44,015 nucleotides of DNA from Eubacterium sp. Lineage in GTDB: Bacteria; Bacillota; Clostridia; Lachnospirales; Lachnospiraceae. Below the pieces are notes generated by a model that worked only from the letters and a program-made list of their open reading frames with translations, had not been told where the DNA came from and did no database searches. The stretch is from the NCBI GenBank assembly GCA_024681515.1, contig JAILAR010000193.1, positions 1 to 44,015 of the forward strand, in the 5' to 3' direction. Shown piece after piece: positions 17,954-25,100 of the stretch. A program made the translations under genes and the position numbers. Positions within the stretch are counted from its first letter, which is position 1. The number at the start of each line of letters is the position of its first letter.

Positions 17954-18874
17954 TTAATTATCCGTGTTCTTCTTTTCAAACACTAGTCCGTATTCTTCAA
18001 GAAGAGAATCCATATATGCCTCATCTTCCAACGCACGTTTCACATCTTCGTCGCGTTGATCTGCCAAAAGCCGGCGGAACAACTCGGCCAGATTATCCTT
18101 TCCTTCTTCTCTTCCTTCTTCTCTTCCCTGGTCAAGAAGTTCATCCGCATGTGTATACAGAATCTGTCCACCCATTACATCTTCAACTCCTTTCCGTATC
18201 TGCTCAGAGTTATACGCCGTATGAACCAACCTTCCGATATGGTTGTATACACTCTCTACATCGTAACTCGTCAGTTCCCCGTTCTCATATGCCTGATTCA
18301 TGCTCTTGATCAATTCCAAAAGATCCGTCATGACCTGCTCCAACGGCTCGTCTTCAACTCTCATTATATAGTACGGCACCAGGAAATACAATTTCTTTTT
18401 CATGATTTCATCCTTGGAAATCCTCTTTGCCTTAATGATCGGAACCGCATACATCACCCTCTCACCTGTAGAAAACTCAACGATTAGAGATACCTGATCC
18501 GGTGTTTTCGATGTATGCCTCAGATACAACACTGCAGACCTCGGAAACTTCATAACATTGCAGCCACTACGAAGTGCCTCATCCAACGCAATATGAAAAT
18601 CATACTCAATCATTCGTAGGACAATAGACCCGTCCGGATTGCTCTGACTCTCAATATGATAGTTATTGCCGGATATTCGGATGTAGGAATCTGTAACACG
18701 TTCCGTCTCCATCTCCTCATCCTCAATCCTTTCTGTCTGATGCGTATCATTCAACAGAGTAACCCTCGATGTCAGGGCATATTCCGTCCCAAACATTTCA
18801 TTGATCAACGGAATCAGAAGGTTCGGATTTTTGGTTACCATCGTCTTAAAGATACTGTCGAATACTTTTTCCAT
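17954..18874 (-). CDS. Rpn-family PD-(D/E)XK nuclease / putative transposase
   Basis: A 306-residue protein of the Rpn/PD-(D/E)XK nuclease family, related to recombination-promoting nucleases. It has the typical N-terminal MEKVFDSIFKTMV start. The catalytic region reads TDSYIRI...YHIESQS, giving Asp and Glu-x-Gln, followed by SAVLYLRH and a charged C-terminal region with DQGREEGREEG repeats. These proteins cut DNA or promote RecA-independent recombination. The ATG at 18874 follows GGGGTG; the longer frame to 18928 runs into the promoter. A strong promoter lies directly upstream. The gene sits inside the island bounded by 52-bp repeats. Confidence 0.88.
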   Translation of the reverse strand: MEKVFDSIFKTMVTKNPNLLIPLINEMFGTEYALTSRVTLLNDTHQTERIEDEEMETERVTDSYIRISGNNYHIESQSNPDGSIVLRMIEYDFHIALDEALRSGCNVMKFPRSAVLYLRHTSKTPDQVSLIVEFSTGERVMYAVPIIKAKRISKDEIMKKKLYFLVPYYIMRVEDEPLEQVMTDLLELIKSMNQAYENGELTSYDVESVYNHIGRLVHTAYNSEQIRKGVEDVMGGQILYTHADELLDQGREEGREEGKDNLAELFRRLLADQRDEDVKRALEDEAYMDSLLEEYGLVFEKKNTDN

Positions 18875-18898
18875 AGACACCCCATCTTTTTTGTGTAT

Positions 18899-18928
18899 AT
18901 TATATACGCAGTGAGTGTGCTTTGTCAA
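18899..18928 (-). promoter_or_regulatory. Sigma-A promoter of the Rpn-type nuclease gene
   Basis: On the minus strand, a perfect TTGACA (18928-18923) and a perfect TATAAT (18904-18899) are separated by 18 bp, about 25 bp before the start codon. This leaves a very short leader. Confidence 0.8.
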
Positions 18929-19013
18929 GAAGGATATTCCATATAGTATAGATTATTTAATCGAATCGTTTGTTTTATCTGCAGCAGATTCTCTCTTTGA
19001 GTATCGGGATGAC

Positions 19014-19045
19014 AAAAAAGCAGGTGCCATATCATCCATGGCACC
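19014..19045 (-). terminator. Terminator of the cell-wall-binding gene
   Basis: On the minus strand GGTGCCAT pairs with ATGGCACC across a 7-nt loop and is followed by TGC and six T residues, 21 bp after the stop at 19067. Confidence 0.85.
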
Positions 19046-19066
19046 CGCTCTCCGTTCAGTAAAGAC

Positions 19067-19939
19067 TTATTTCAGAGGAGATATGTACTCCTTAAACAAC
19101 TCTCCGGTATCCATACGATAGATTCGAATATAATTTGTTCCACCGATTCCAGATTCATTGAAAACATTTTTACTATATATCACTCCGAAAATCACCGGGA
19201 ACCTGTCTTCTGGGTTATAATAAGTAAAAATATGCGGTTCCGCTATCCGTTTAAACCCTTTCTTTGCATTTGACTCATCCAGTCCCTTAAGAAAACTGTC
19301 AGTATAATCAATATTCAGCTCCCGAAGCATTTCCAGGGATAACTCATTTTGGGTAACAGGCCCGTTGCTTGGAGTTTGCACCATAAAGTCTGATGTCCTT
19401 ATTCCCCTATAGCACTTTCTGAATGAATATTCATCTTCTTGAATAAATTCAATATCTTCGTCCGCATTCATACAGCTCCCGTCAGTATCCATGAAGAACT
19501 CTTCACCTCGCACGAAGATATGCCCCGTCTGCATCACTCCGTCTTTATTGAAGAAATACCAGTTATCCTTATACTTCTGCCAGCCGGTTCTCATCGTTCC
19601 ATCGGTTTTCAGATAATACCACTGATCCTTATATTTGATCCAGCCAGTCTTCATGGTACCGTTCTTGTTCAGATAATACCAATTATTGTTATCCTTGATC
19701 CAGCCCGTCTGCATCCACCCCTTTGAATCAAAGTGATACCATTTCCCTTCAATCTTAACCCATTCAGAAACCGGATACGTTCAGTCTGAATACTGATACC
19801 ACCATCTTTGATTCCTGGATTGAATCCACGTCCCGTCTTTATCTGAAGCAGCCAGGATTACGGATTGCGTTAATAACACAGCCATGATTCCGACCAACAG
19901 GAGAATTAAAACTATAGATTTATTATTCTTTGATATCAT
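19067..19939 (-). pseudogene. Secreted cell-wall-binding repeat protein interrupted by one in-frame TGA
   Basis: Read from the ATG at 19939 (strong AAGGAGG site, 7 bases upstream), the product starts with a signal peptide (residues 1-31, hydrophobic SIVLILLLVGIMAVLLTQS). It continues WWYQYSD, then meets TGA at codon 53 (19783-19781). The same frame then continues without interruption for ~237 codons: TYPVSEWVKIEG, at least four cell-wall/choline-binding-type repeats (GWIK...WYYLNKNGTMKT), and an unrecognised C-terminal domain of ~110 residues. A Gly codon GGA is expected at the stop (YSDGTYP), so a single G-to-T change explains it. An internal start at 19714 would give a protein without a signal peptide. 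Either a recent pseudogene or a sequencing error. Confidence 0.85.
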
Positions 19940-20625
19940 AATCGATCCTCCTTCGTATCATATCAGGTAAATGCCACAGATATTATGCCTGCAAGAAATG
20001 TATTTTTCTTTTTCATGATAACCTCCGTTTCGAATCCTTCAAGGGAACCTTAGTTAATCTGAAGCACGTTGTTTCTTTTTCTCAGACAGAGATCCTCACG
20101 GATATACCTGAGAAAAAGACTTATCTTTCCAAACGAAAGTATAATGACTTTCGGAGAAAGTTCCTACTATTTCTAGAAAATGAATAAACCTCTCCGCGAG
20201 CGTTTTCTCATTTTTAACATGATCCCTTTTTGAAAACGGGGCGATACTCCCAAAGGTACACATCCTCAAGATTTGCACTGCAAGAATGAAAACTAGTCAT
20301 CCATCATTTTCAAGATGTACACAGTATATCCCATTCGGAAGAAGCACCGTCCCGATCACGATTAGGTTTCGGTCAATAAAAGTCAGAATCATATAATCAA
20401 GAATCGAAACATGAAGAACCACACCGGAATAATCAGGAACGCTTTGCACTGGTGCAAAAACCACTCAAATGGTACAAATACGACACTTCTATAACAGCAA
20501 GTATCTCCTGCAAAAGAAGCAGAAGAAACGCCTGACCAACAATCAGTAGTATTTTTCTCCTCTCCAACCGCCCTCGTCCATTAATAGTCTGTCTAATCAA
20601 ATAGTCCATTCCTGCAGCCTTTTCC
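19940..20625. other. Non-coding, apparently decayed stretch with hairpins
   Basis: No convincing full gene lies between the cell-wall-binding gene and the right 52-bp repeat. A 12-bp stem (TCTTTTTCTCAG at 20074-20085 with CTGAGAAAAAGA at 20108-20119) and a 7-bp stem (CGAAAGT/ACTTTCG at 20134-20140/20147-20153) are present. On the minus strand a 58-codon frame from an ATG at 20609 (AAAAGG upstream) encodes one membrane helix. A second frame (20298 to about 20465) encodes a hydrophobic strand-like segment. Together they may be a frameshifted remnant of a small membrane protein that I do not recognise. Confidence 0.45.
19963..20016 (-). CDS. Possible 17-codon leader ORF or signal-peptide remnant
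   Basis: The ATG at 20016 has a strong GGAGG site and encodes MKKKNTFLAGIISVAFT, which looks like the start of a signal peptide. It stops 24 bp before the cell-wall-binding gene. It may be a small upstream ORF or the decayed 5' end of an older secreted protein gene. Confidence 0.4.
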   Translation of the reverse strand: MKKKNTFLAGIISVAFT

Positions 20626-20677
20626 CGTATAAGTGGGGACGGTTCTGGTACGCCCAGAACCGTCCCCACCTGTTCCA
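20626..20677. repeat. 52-bp palindromic repeat, right copy
   Basis: The 16-bp stem is at 20633-20648 and 20654-20669, with loop TACGC. It is identical to the copy at 17456-17507 except for one loop base and has the same orientation. Its right end overlaps the hairpin that abuts the purB stop codon. Confidence 0.9.
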
Positions 20678-20699
20678 CCTGATGGTGTTTCGGAACCTA
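20672..20699 (-). repeat. Stop-codon-abutting hairpin after purB (short relative of the que elements)
   Basis: GTTCC (20672-20676) pairs with GGAAC (20692-20696), and CACC (20676-20679) with GGTG (20684-20687), around a TGAT loop. The purB TAG follows directly at 20697-20699. Loop, flanking bases and position match the elements ending at the queE and queD stop codons. Confidence 0.65.
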
Positions 20700-22148
20700 T
20701 ACATTAATTTCGGCGGTGAGGCCAAGAAGGTCCGCGTTCTCGTCGAGGATCGGCCGGATGACCTCTGCGATGAATTCCTCGGTCTGCTGCGGGGCACGGC
20801 CTACATACAGCTTCGGATCCATGATGGCCTTCAGTTCATCAAGGGTTCTGTGGAAGGCGGGATCTGCAGCAATGAGTTCCAGTAAGTTGTTGGACTTGCC
20901 TTCCTGCTTCACCTGTTTGCCGGCTTCCATGGAATAGGTACGGATCTTCTCATGCAGCTCCTGACGGTCACCGCCGGCTTTTACTGCATCCATCATGATA
21001 TTTTCGGTGGCCATGAAGGGGATTTCTTCCATAAAGCGTTTTGTGATGACCTTGTCATATACCACAAGGCCGTCCACTACGTTCAGATAGAGATCCAGGA
21101 TTCCGTCTACCGCAAGGAAGCCTTCCGGTACGGAGAGTCGCTTGTTTGCGGAGTCGTCCAGGGTGCGTTCGAACCACTGGGTAGAGGCTACAAGGGCCGG
21201 GTTCATGGCATCGGAAATGACATAGTCTGCCAGGGACGCGATGCGTTCGGAGCGCATGGGGTTGCGCTTATAGGCCATGGCAGAGGATCCGATCTGGTTT
21301 TTCTCAAAGGGTTCTTCGATCTCCTTCAGGTGCTGAAGAAGACGGATATCGTTGGTGAATTTGTGTGCGCTCTGGGCGATACCGGAAAGGACGTTCAGCA
21401 CGCGGGAATCCACCTTACGGCTGTAGGTCTGGCCGGATACCGGATAAACGCCGGAGAAGCCCATCTTCTCGGCAATGCGCTGATCCAGGCGGCGTACCTT
21501 TGCATGATCGCCTTCGAAGAGTTCCAGGAAGCTGGCCTGGGTACCGGTGGTTCCCTTGGAGCCCAGGAGCTTTTGCTGGCTGATCATGTAGTCCACATCC
21601 TGCAGATCCAGGTACAGATCATGCAGCCAGAGAGTCGCACGTTTTCCCACAGTGGTGGGCTGAGCCGGCTGGAAATGGGTGAATGCCAGGGTGGGCAGGT
21701 CTTTGTATTTCATCGCGAACTTCGCCAGTTCGTTCATAACGTTCAGCAGTTTTTTGCGAACCAGCTGCAGCGCTTCGGTCATCAGGATCACATCGGTATT
21801 GTCACCGACGTAGCAGCTGGTAGCACCGAGATGGATGATTCCTGCTGCCTTCGGACACTGCTGACCATAGGCATAGACATGGGACATGACATCATGACGC
21901 ACTTCCTTTTCCCGTGCTTTTGCAACCTCGTAATTGATATCTTCTGCATTTGCGCGGAGTTCCTCCAGCATCTCCTCCGTGATACGGGGATTTCCATCCT
22001 CGCCCAGAAGATTCAGCTCCTGCTCTGTCTCGGCCAGTGCGATCCAGAGTTTTCTCCAGGTGCGGAACTTCTTGTCCGGGGAGAAGATATACTGCATTTC
22101 CTTGCTTGCGTACCGCTCAGAAAGCGGGCTAACATACTTGTCATTCAT
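20697..22148 (-). CDS. purB: Adenylosuccinate lyase
   Basis: This enzyme cleaves adenylosuccinate to AMP and fumarate, and SAICAR to AICAR in purine synthesis. The 483-residue protein has the fumarase/aspartase-superfamily signature IGSSAMAYKRNPMRSE with the catalytic Ser loop, TSCYVGDNTD with a conserved substrate-binding region, and FTHFQPAQPTT. The ATG at 22148 follows AAAGGAT, 11 bases away; the frame to 22172 lacks a site. It lies 43 bp after the rubredoxin gene on the same strand and may be co-transcribed. Its TAG is immediately followed by a hairpin repeat. Confidence 0.95.
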   Translation of the reverse strand: MNDKYVSPLSERYASKEMQYIFSPDKKFRTWRKLWIALAETEQELNLLGEDGNPRITEEMLEELRANAEDINYEVAKAREKEVRHDVMSHVYAYGQQCPKAAGIIHLGATSCYVGDNTDVILMTEALQLVRKKLLNVMNELAKFAMKYKDLPTLAFTHFQPAQPTTVGKRATLWLHDLYLDLQDVDYMISQQKLLGSKGTTGTQASFLELFEGDHAKVRRLDQRIAEKMGFSGVYPVSGQTYSRKVDSRVLNVLSGIAQSAHKFTNDIRLLQHLKEIEEPFEKNQIGSSAMAYKRNPMRSERIASLADYVISDAMNPALVASTQWFERTLDDSANKRLSVPEGFLAVDGILDLYLNVVDGLVVYDKVITKRFMEEIPFMATENIMMDAVKAGGDRQELHEKIRTYSMEAGKQVKQEGKSNNLLELIAADPAFHRTLDELKAIMDPKLYVGRAPQQTEEFIAEVIRPILDENADLLGLTAEINV

Positions 22149-22191
22149 GTGTTTTGATATCCTTTCTGTCATCTTTTTTTCAAACTATTTT

Positions 22192-22350
22192 TCAAACTAT
22201 TTTTTCAAACATATCCTTACTCACACCACAAATCGGGCATGTCCAATTGTCAGGGATTTCCTCAAACGGAGTCCCCGGAGCAATCCCGCTGTCCGGATCT
22301 CCCACCACCGGATCATAAATATATCCACATACACATTGATACTTATCCAT
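22192..22350 (-). CDS. Rubredoxin with shortened first metal knuckle
   Basis: A 52-residue iron-electron carrier. The sequence contains [25 protein letters not shown] and the second metal knuckle CPICG (Cys38, Cys41). The first knuckle reads YQCVCGY (Cys6, Cys8), that is Cys-X-Cys, whereas rubredoxins usually have Cys-X-X-Cys. The codons TGT GTA TGT leave no ambiguity. All four cysteines remain, so iron binding is still plausible. A perfect AGGAGG precedes the ATG at 22350. The protein probably passes electrons to oxygen- or peroxide-reducing enzymes; no partner gene is adjacent. Confidence 0.93.
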   Translation of the reverse strand: MDKYQCVCGYIYDPVVGDPDSGIAPGTPFEEIPDNWTCPICGVSKDMFEKIV

Positions 22351-22361
22351 GATACCTCCTG

Positions 22362-22396
22362 TTCCACACTTCGCGCCTCCCTGCGCTACGTGCAAT
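22362..22396 (-). repeat. GCGAAGTGTGGAA leader motif upstream of rubredoxin
   Basis: On the gene strand GCGCGAAGTGTGGAAC directly precedes the AGGAGG site, and CACGTAGCGC lies 10 bases further upstream. It is one of about seven related copies placed just 5' of ribosome sites in this window. Confidence 0.6.
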
Positions 22397-22710
22397 TATC
22401 TCTCCACACGCATTTACGGACCACATGCTTTTCGTATCGCATACATCCATGCGTGAACAAGAATTATTTTAACATAAACTAATGTAGGATTCTATGGGAG
22501 AATCCGTAGATTTTCACGCATTTTCAAAGCAATTTCACATGAATTTGTAAAAGAATAGCCTATTTACAACGAAGTCGCAGTTGATGTATAGTACCACGTG
22601 TAGTTTTCCGCAGCCTGCCGGACACAATGCCAATTGCAGTTTTTCGGGATCACACAGGATGCTGTAACAACAGTAAACACAAACAAGCATAATTATCGGA
22701 CAACAGAAAA
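22397..22710. other. Divergent intergenic region between rubredoxin and transporter
   Basis: AT-rich, with no gene seen. It holds a small hairpin (GGATTCT/AGAATCC at 22488-22506) and the transporter promoter at 22563-22592. Confidence 0.6.
22563..22592 (+). promoter_or_regulatory. Putative sigma-A promoter of the transporter
   Basis: TTTACA (22563-22568) and TATAGT (22587-22592) are separated by 18 bp. This leaves a leader of about 110 nt before the ATG at 22711. Confidence 0.5.
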
Positions 22711-23826
22711 ATGAAAACCAAAATCCTGAAATTTTTTAAAACCGACACCATTCTGGTGGTCTCCGGCACATTGGCCATGATCTCCTGCTTCTTTGTTCAT
22801 CCGGACAAGGAATATGCAGATTATGTAAACTATCGTGTGCTCTCGATCCTATTTTCCCTGATGCTGGTGGTCAGCGCACTGGTCCGGATCGGAACCTTTG
22901 ACTACCTGACAAATAAGCTTCTGGGGCGTATCCACTCGGAGCGGTACATTTCTCTTTTCCTGGTACTGCTCTCCTTCTTCCTCAGTATGTTTCTGACAAA
23001 TGATGTAGCGTTGGTCACTCTGGTTCCTTTTGCACTTATGCTGCTGGCCGCCTTCGGAGACCGGCGAAGAACGATCTATACTCTGATCCTGATGACGGTC
23101 GGCGCCAACCTGGGAAGTATGCTGACTCCCATCGGCAATCCGCAGAACCTGTACCTTTTCACGGAATATGGCTTTTCACTTCCTGAGTTTTTGAAACTGA
23201 TGCTTCCCTACAGTCTGGCTTCCCTGGTGCTTCTGATCCTGTGCGTCCTTCTGCTGAACCGCACGGATCATACTGCAGATCAGGCCACCGTCCGCCCGGT
23301 ATCCCGTCCGAACCTGCCGAAGCTGGCAGTCTATCTGGCCCTGTTCGCCGTCTGTCTGCTGACCGTAGCCGAGGTACTACATTACGGGATCATGCTGGGA
23401 GTCGTTGCCGCGGTCATTCTGGTCATGGATTTTCGTGCATATAAAAAAGTGGACTATGCACTGCTTCTGACATTTGTCTTCTTCTTTATCCTGATCGGAA
23501 ACCTGGGGCGGATCGACGCCATCCGAAACACTCTGACGGAGATCGTGGATCAGAACGTCACACTGACGGCAGTCCTCTCCTCCCAGATCATCAGCAACGT
23601 GCCCGCAGCCATGCTGCTCTCCGCCTTTACGGCAAAGGGAAATGCGCTGTTGATCGGCGTAAATCTCGGAGGTCTCGGTACGCTGATCGCCAGTATGGCA
23701 AGTCTGATCACCTACAAGTTTTACGCGAAGGAACGGAGACCCGGTGAGGGATATCTGTTGAAGTTTACGATCATCAATGTGATTTTCCTGGTGATCCTGT
23801 ACGGACTTCATCTGCTGATACGCTAG
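22711..23826 (+). CDS. Ion-transporter superfamily permease (SLC13/ArsB/CitM type)
   Basis: A 371-residue integral membrane protein with about ten hydrophobic helices. The two inverted halves each carry the helix-breaking signature of the ion transporter superfamily: SMFLTNDVALVTLVPF in the first and SQIISNVPAAMLLSAF in the second, plus GANLGSMLTPIGNPQN. Members move citrate or dicarboxylates, arsenite, or sodium and protons. The specificity cannot be decided, but the short length and NPQN motif are nearer the ArsB/NhaD-like members (inference). The start ATG at 22711 has a weak ribosome site. It is probably transcribed alone and lies upstream of rlmH. Confidence 0.85.
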   Translation: MKTKILKFFKTDTILVVSGTLAMISCFFVHPDKEYADYVNYRVLSILFSLMLVVSALVRIGTFDYLTNKLLGRIHSERYISLFLVLLSFFLSMFLTNDVALVTLVPFALMLLAAFGDRRRTIYTLILMTVGANLGSMLTPIGNPQNLYLFTEYGFSLPEFLKLMLPYSLASLVLLILCVLLLNRTDHTADQATVRPVSRPNLPKLAVYLALFAVCLLTVAEVLHYGIMLGVVAAVILVMDFRAYKKVDYALLLTFVFFFILIGNLGRIDAIRNTLTEIVDQNVTLTAVLSSQIISNVPAAMLLSAFTAKGNALLIGVNLGGLGTLIASMASLITYKFYAKERRPGEGYLLKFTIINVIFLVILYGLHLLIR

Positions 23827-23903
23827 GGCAGATCGGCCACGCTGATTTCCCCGCTTTTCGGGTGCAGAAAGCCTTCGCCATGCTTTACACGATTCCCGGT
23901 AAC

Positions 23904-23945
23904 TGTCATTTATGATTACTTCGCTACGCACGACTCTGAATGACA
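23904..23945. repeat. Degenerate TGTCATT dyad repeat
   Basis: TGTCATT and GAATGACA flank a TTCGCTACG core in the transporter-rlmH gap. It is a weak member of the dispersed dyad family. Confidence 0.5.
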
Positions 23946-24006
23946 TACGGTTTTCTAAATATACGCCACCTGCTTCATCATATCTATGGAACAAGAAAGG
24001 CACCCC

Positions 24007-24486
24007 ATGCAGATTGACATTTTATGTGTAGGAAAGATAAAAGAAAAATTCTTCCGCGATGCGCTGGAAGAATATAAAAAAAGGCTCAGTCGATATTGTC
24101 GGCTGAGTGAGATCGAAGTTGCGGACGAGAAAACACCGGAGAGCGCCGGCGACACGGAGGTCCGCCGGATCAAAGAAAAAGAAGGCGAGCGCCTTCTTTC
24201 CAAAATGACTGAGGATGCGTTTGTGATCGCACTGGCCATCGACGGCAAAGGATATTCCAGCGAAGGATTTTCCGATGTCCTGGAGCGGCTGGCCGTCAGC
24301 GGCACCAGCCACATCCAGTTTGTCATCGGCGGATCTCTGGGACTGTCTGATGCGGTTCTTGCCCGCGCCGATCGAAAACTCAGTTTCTCCGCCATGACCT
24401 TCCCACATCAGCTGATGCGGGTGATCCTTTTAGAACAGATCTACCGTGCCTATCGGATCCAGAGAAACGAACCATACCATAAATAA
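24007..24486 (+). CDS. rlmH: 23S rRNA (pseudouridine1915-N3)-methyltransferase
   Basis: This enzyme methylates pseudouridine 1915 in helix 69 of 23S rRNA on the assembled ribosome, using S-adenosylmethionine. The 159-residue protein has the exact usual family length when started at the ATG at 24007 (AAAGG upstream). It opens with MQIDILCVGKIKE and ends with the SPOUT-fold trefoil-knot residues FVIGGSLGLSD and FPHQLMRVILLEQIYRA, then the family C-terminus RIQRNEPYHK. An upstream in-frame ATG at 23986 lacks a ribosome site. Confidence 0.96.
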   Translation: MQIDILCVGKIKEKFFRDALEEYKKRLSRYCRLSEIEVADEKTPESAGDTEVRRIKEKEGERLLSKMTEDAFVIALAIDGKGYSSEGFSDVLERLAVSGTSHIQFVIGGSLGLSDAVLARADRKLSFSAMTFPHQLMRVILLEQIYRAYRIQRNEPYHK

Positions 24487-24523
24487 GAGAATGACCGCGT
24501 TTCACGCATAAGTTGTACTTTGT

Positions 24524-24994
24524 TCAATAACTCCCGTCCAGCCGCTTCGAAAAACGATACTGTTCCTTCTCGTTCCGGTAACCCAGCCGGCTGTAAAAGG
24601 CGTGTGCTTCCACTCTTTTCAGTCCGGTATTGAGACGCATGAGGGAAATGTCATGGGCCAATGCCCAGGCCTCTGCCTGATCGATCAGCAGTTTTCCGAT
24701 TCCATGCCGCCTGCAGCGGCTGCTGACCGCCATGCCCAGAAGGTTTGCCATAGACTCAAAATACAGGGTATTATATTTTTCCACATGGATAAACCCGACT
24801 ACCGATCCATCCAGTTCCGCGACAAAAACCGCTTCCCTCTCCGGATCCAGATGTGCGATCCTCTCACGTACCAGCGTCCTGTCGCAATGATACCCCATTC
24901 CTTCACAGCAAAGCAGGCTTACGTCCTGGGCATCCTCACCGGTAATCAGTCTGATGATCACTTTGCTCTCCTGGTTTTTCTCCTGATCAAACAA
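24524..24994 (-). CDS. GNAT-family N-acetyltransferase
   Basis: A 156-residue acetyl-CoA-dependent transferase. It shows the GNAT strand pattern EREAVFVAELDGSVVGFIHV, the pyrophosphate loop region SSRCRRHGIGKLLID and the C-terminal AHAFYSRLGYR. The substrate is unknown. Translation appears to start at a TTG (24994), because a strong AGGAGG lies 8 bases upstream and the next Met is residue 33, inside the domain. It converges with rlmH and follows the jetD gene by about 100 bp on the same strand. Confidence 0.88.
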   Translation of the reverse strand: MFDQEKNQESKVIIRLITGEDAQDVSLLCCEGMGYHCDRTLVRERIAHLDPEREAVFVAELDGSVVGFIHVEKYNTLYFESMANLLGMAVSSRCRRHGIGKLLIDQAEAWALAHDISLMRLNTGLKRVEAHAFYSRLGYRNEKEQYRFSKRLDGSY

Positions 24995-25100
24995 CTCCGT
25001 CTCCTCCTTTCATACGTGCCCCATATTATTTGACATTTTCTATTTTCATTTTCATGTGACAATATCCGCCACAGAAGGAACATCTCCTCCGACCTATGAA

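Noticed and set aside
19781-19783. Selenocysteine or programmed recoding at the TGA in the cell-wall-binding gene
   Set aside because: A Gly is expected at this site in these repeats, no hairpin typical of recoding was recognised just downstream, and a secreted repeat protein is an unlikely selenoprotein.
20096-20278. 60-residue open frame on the minus strand
   Set aside because: No ribosome site, low-quality composition, and it overlaps hairpins.
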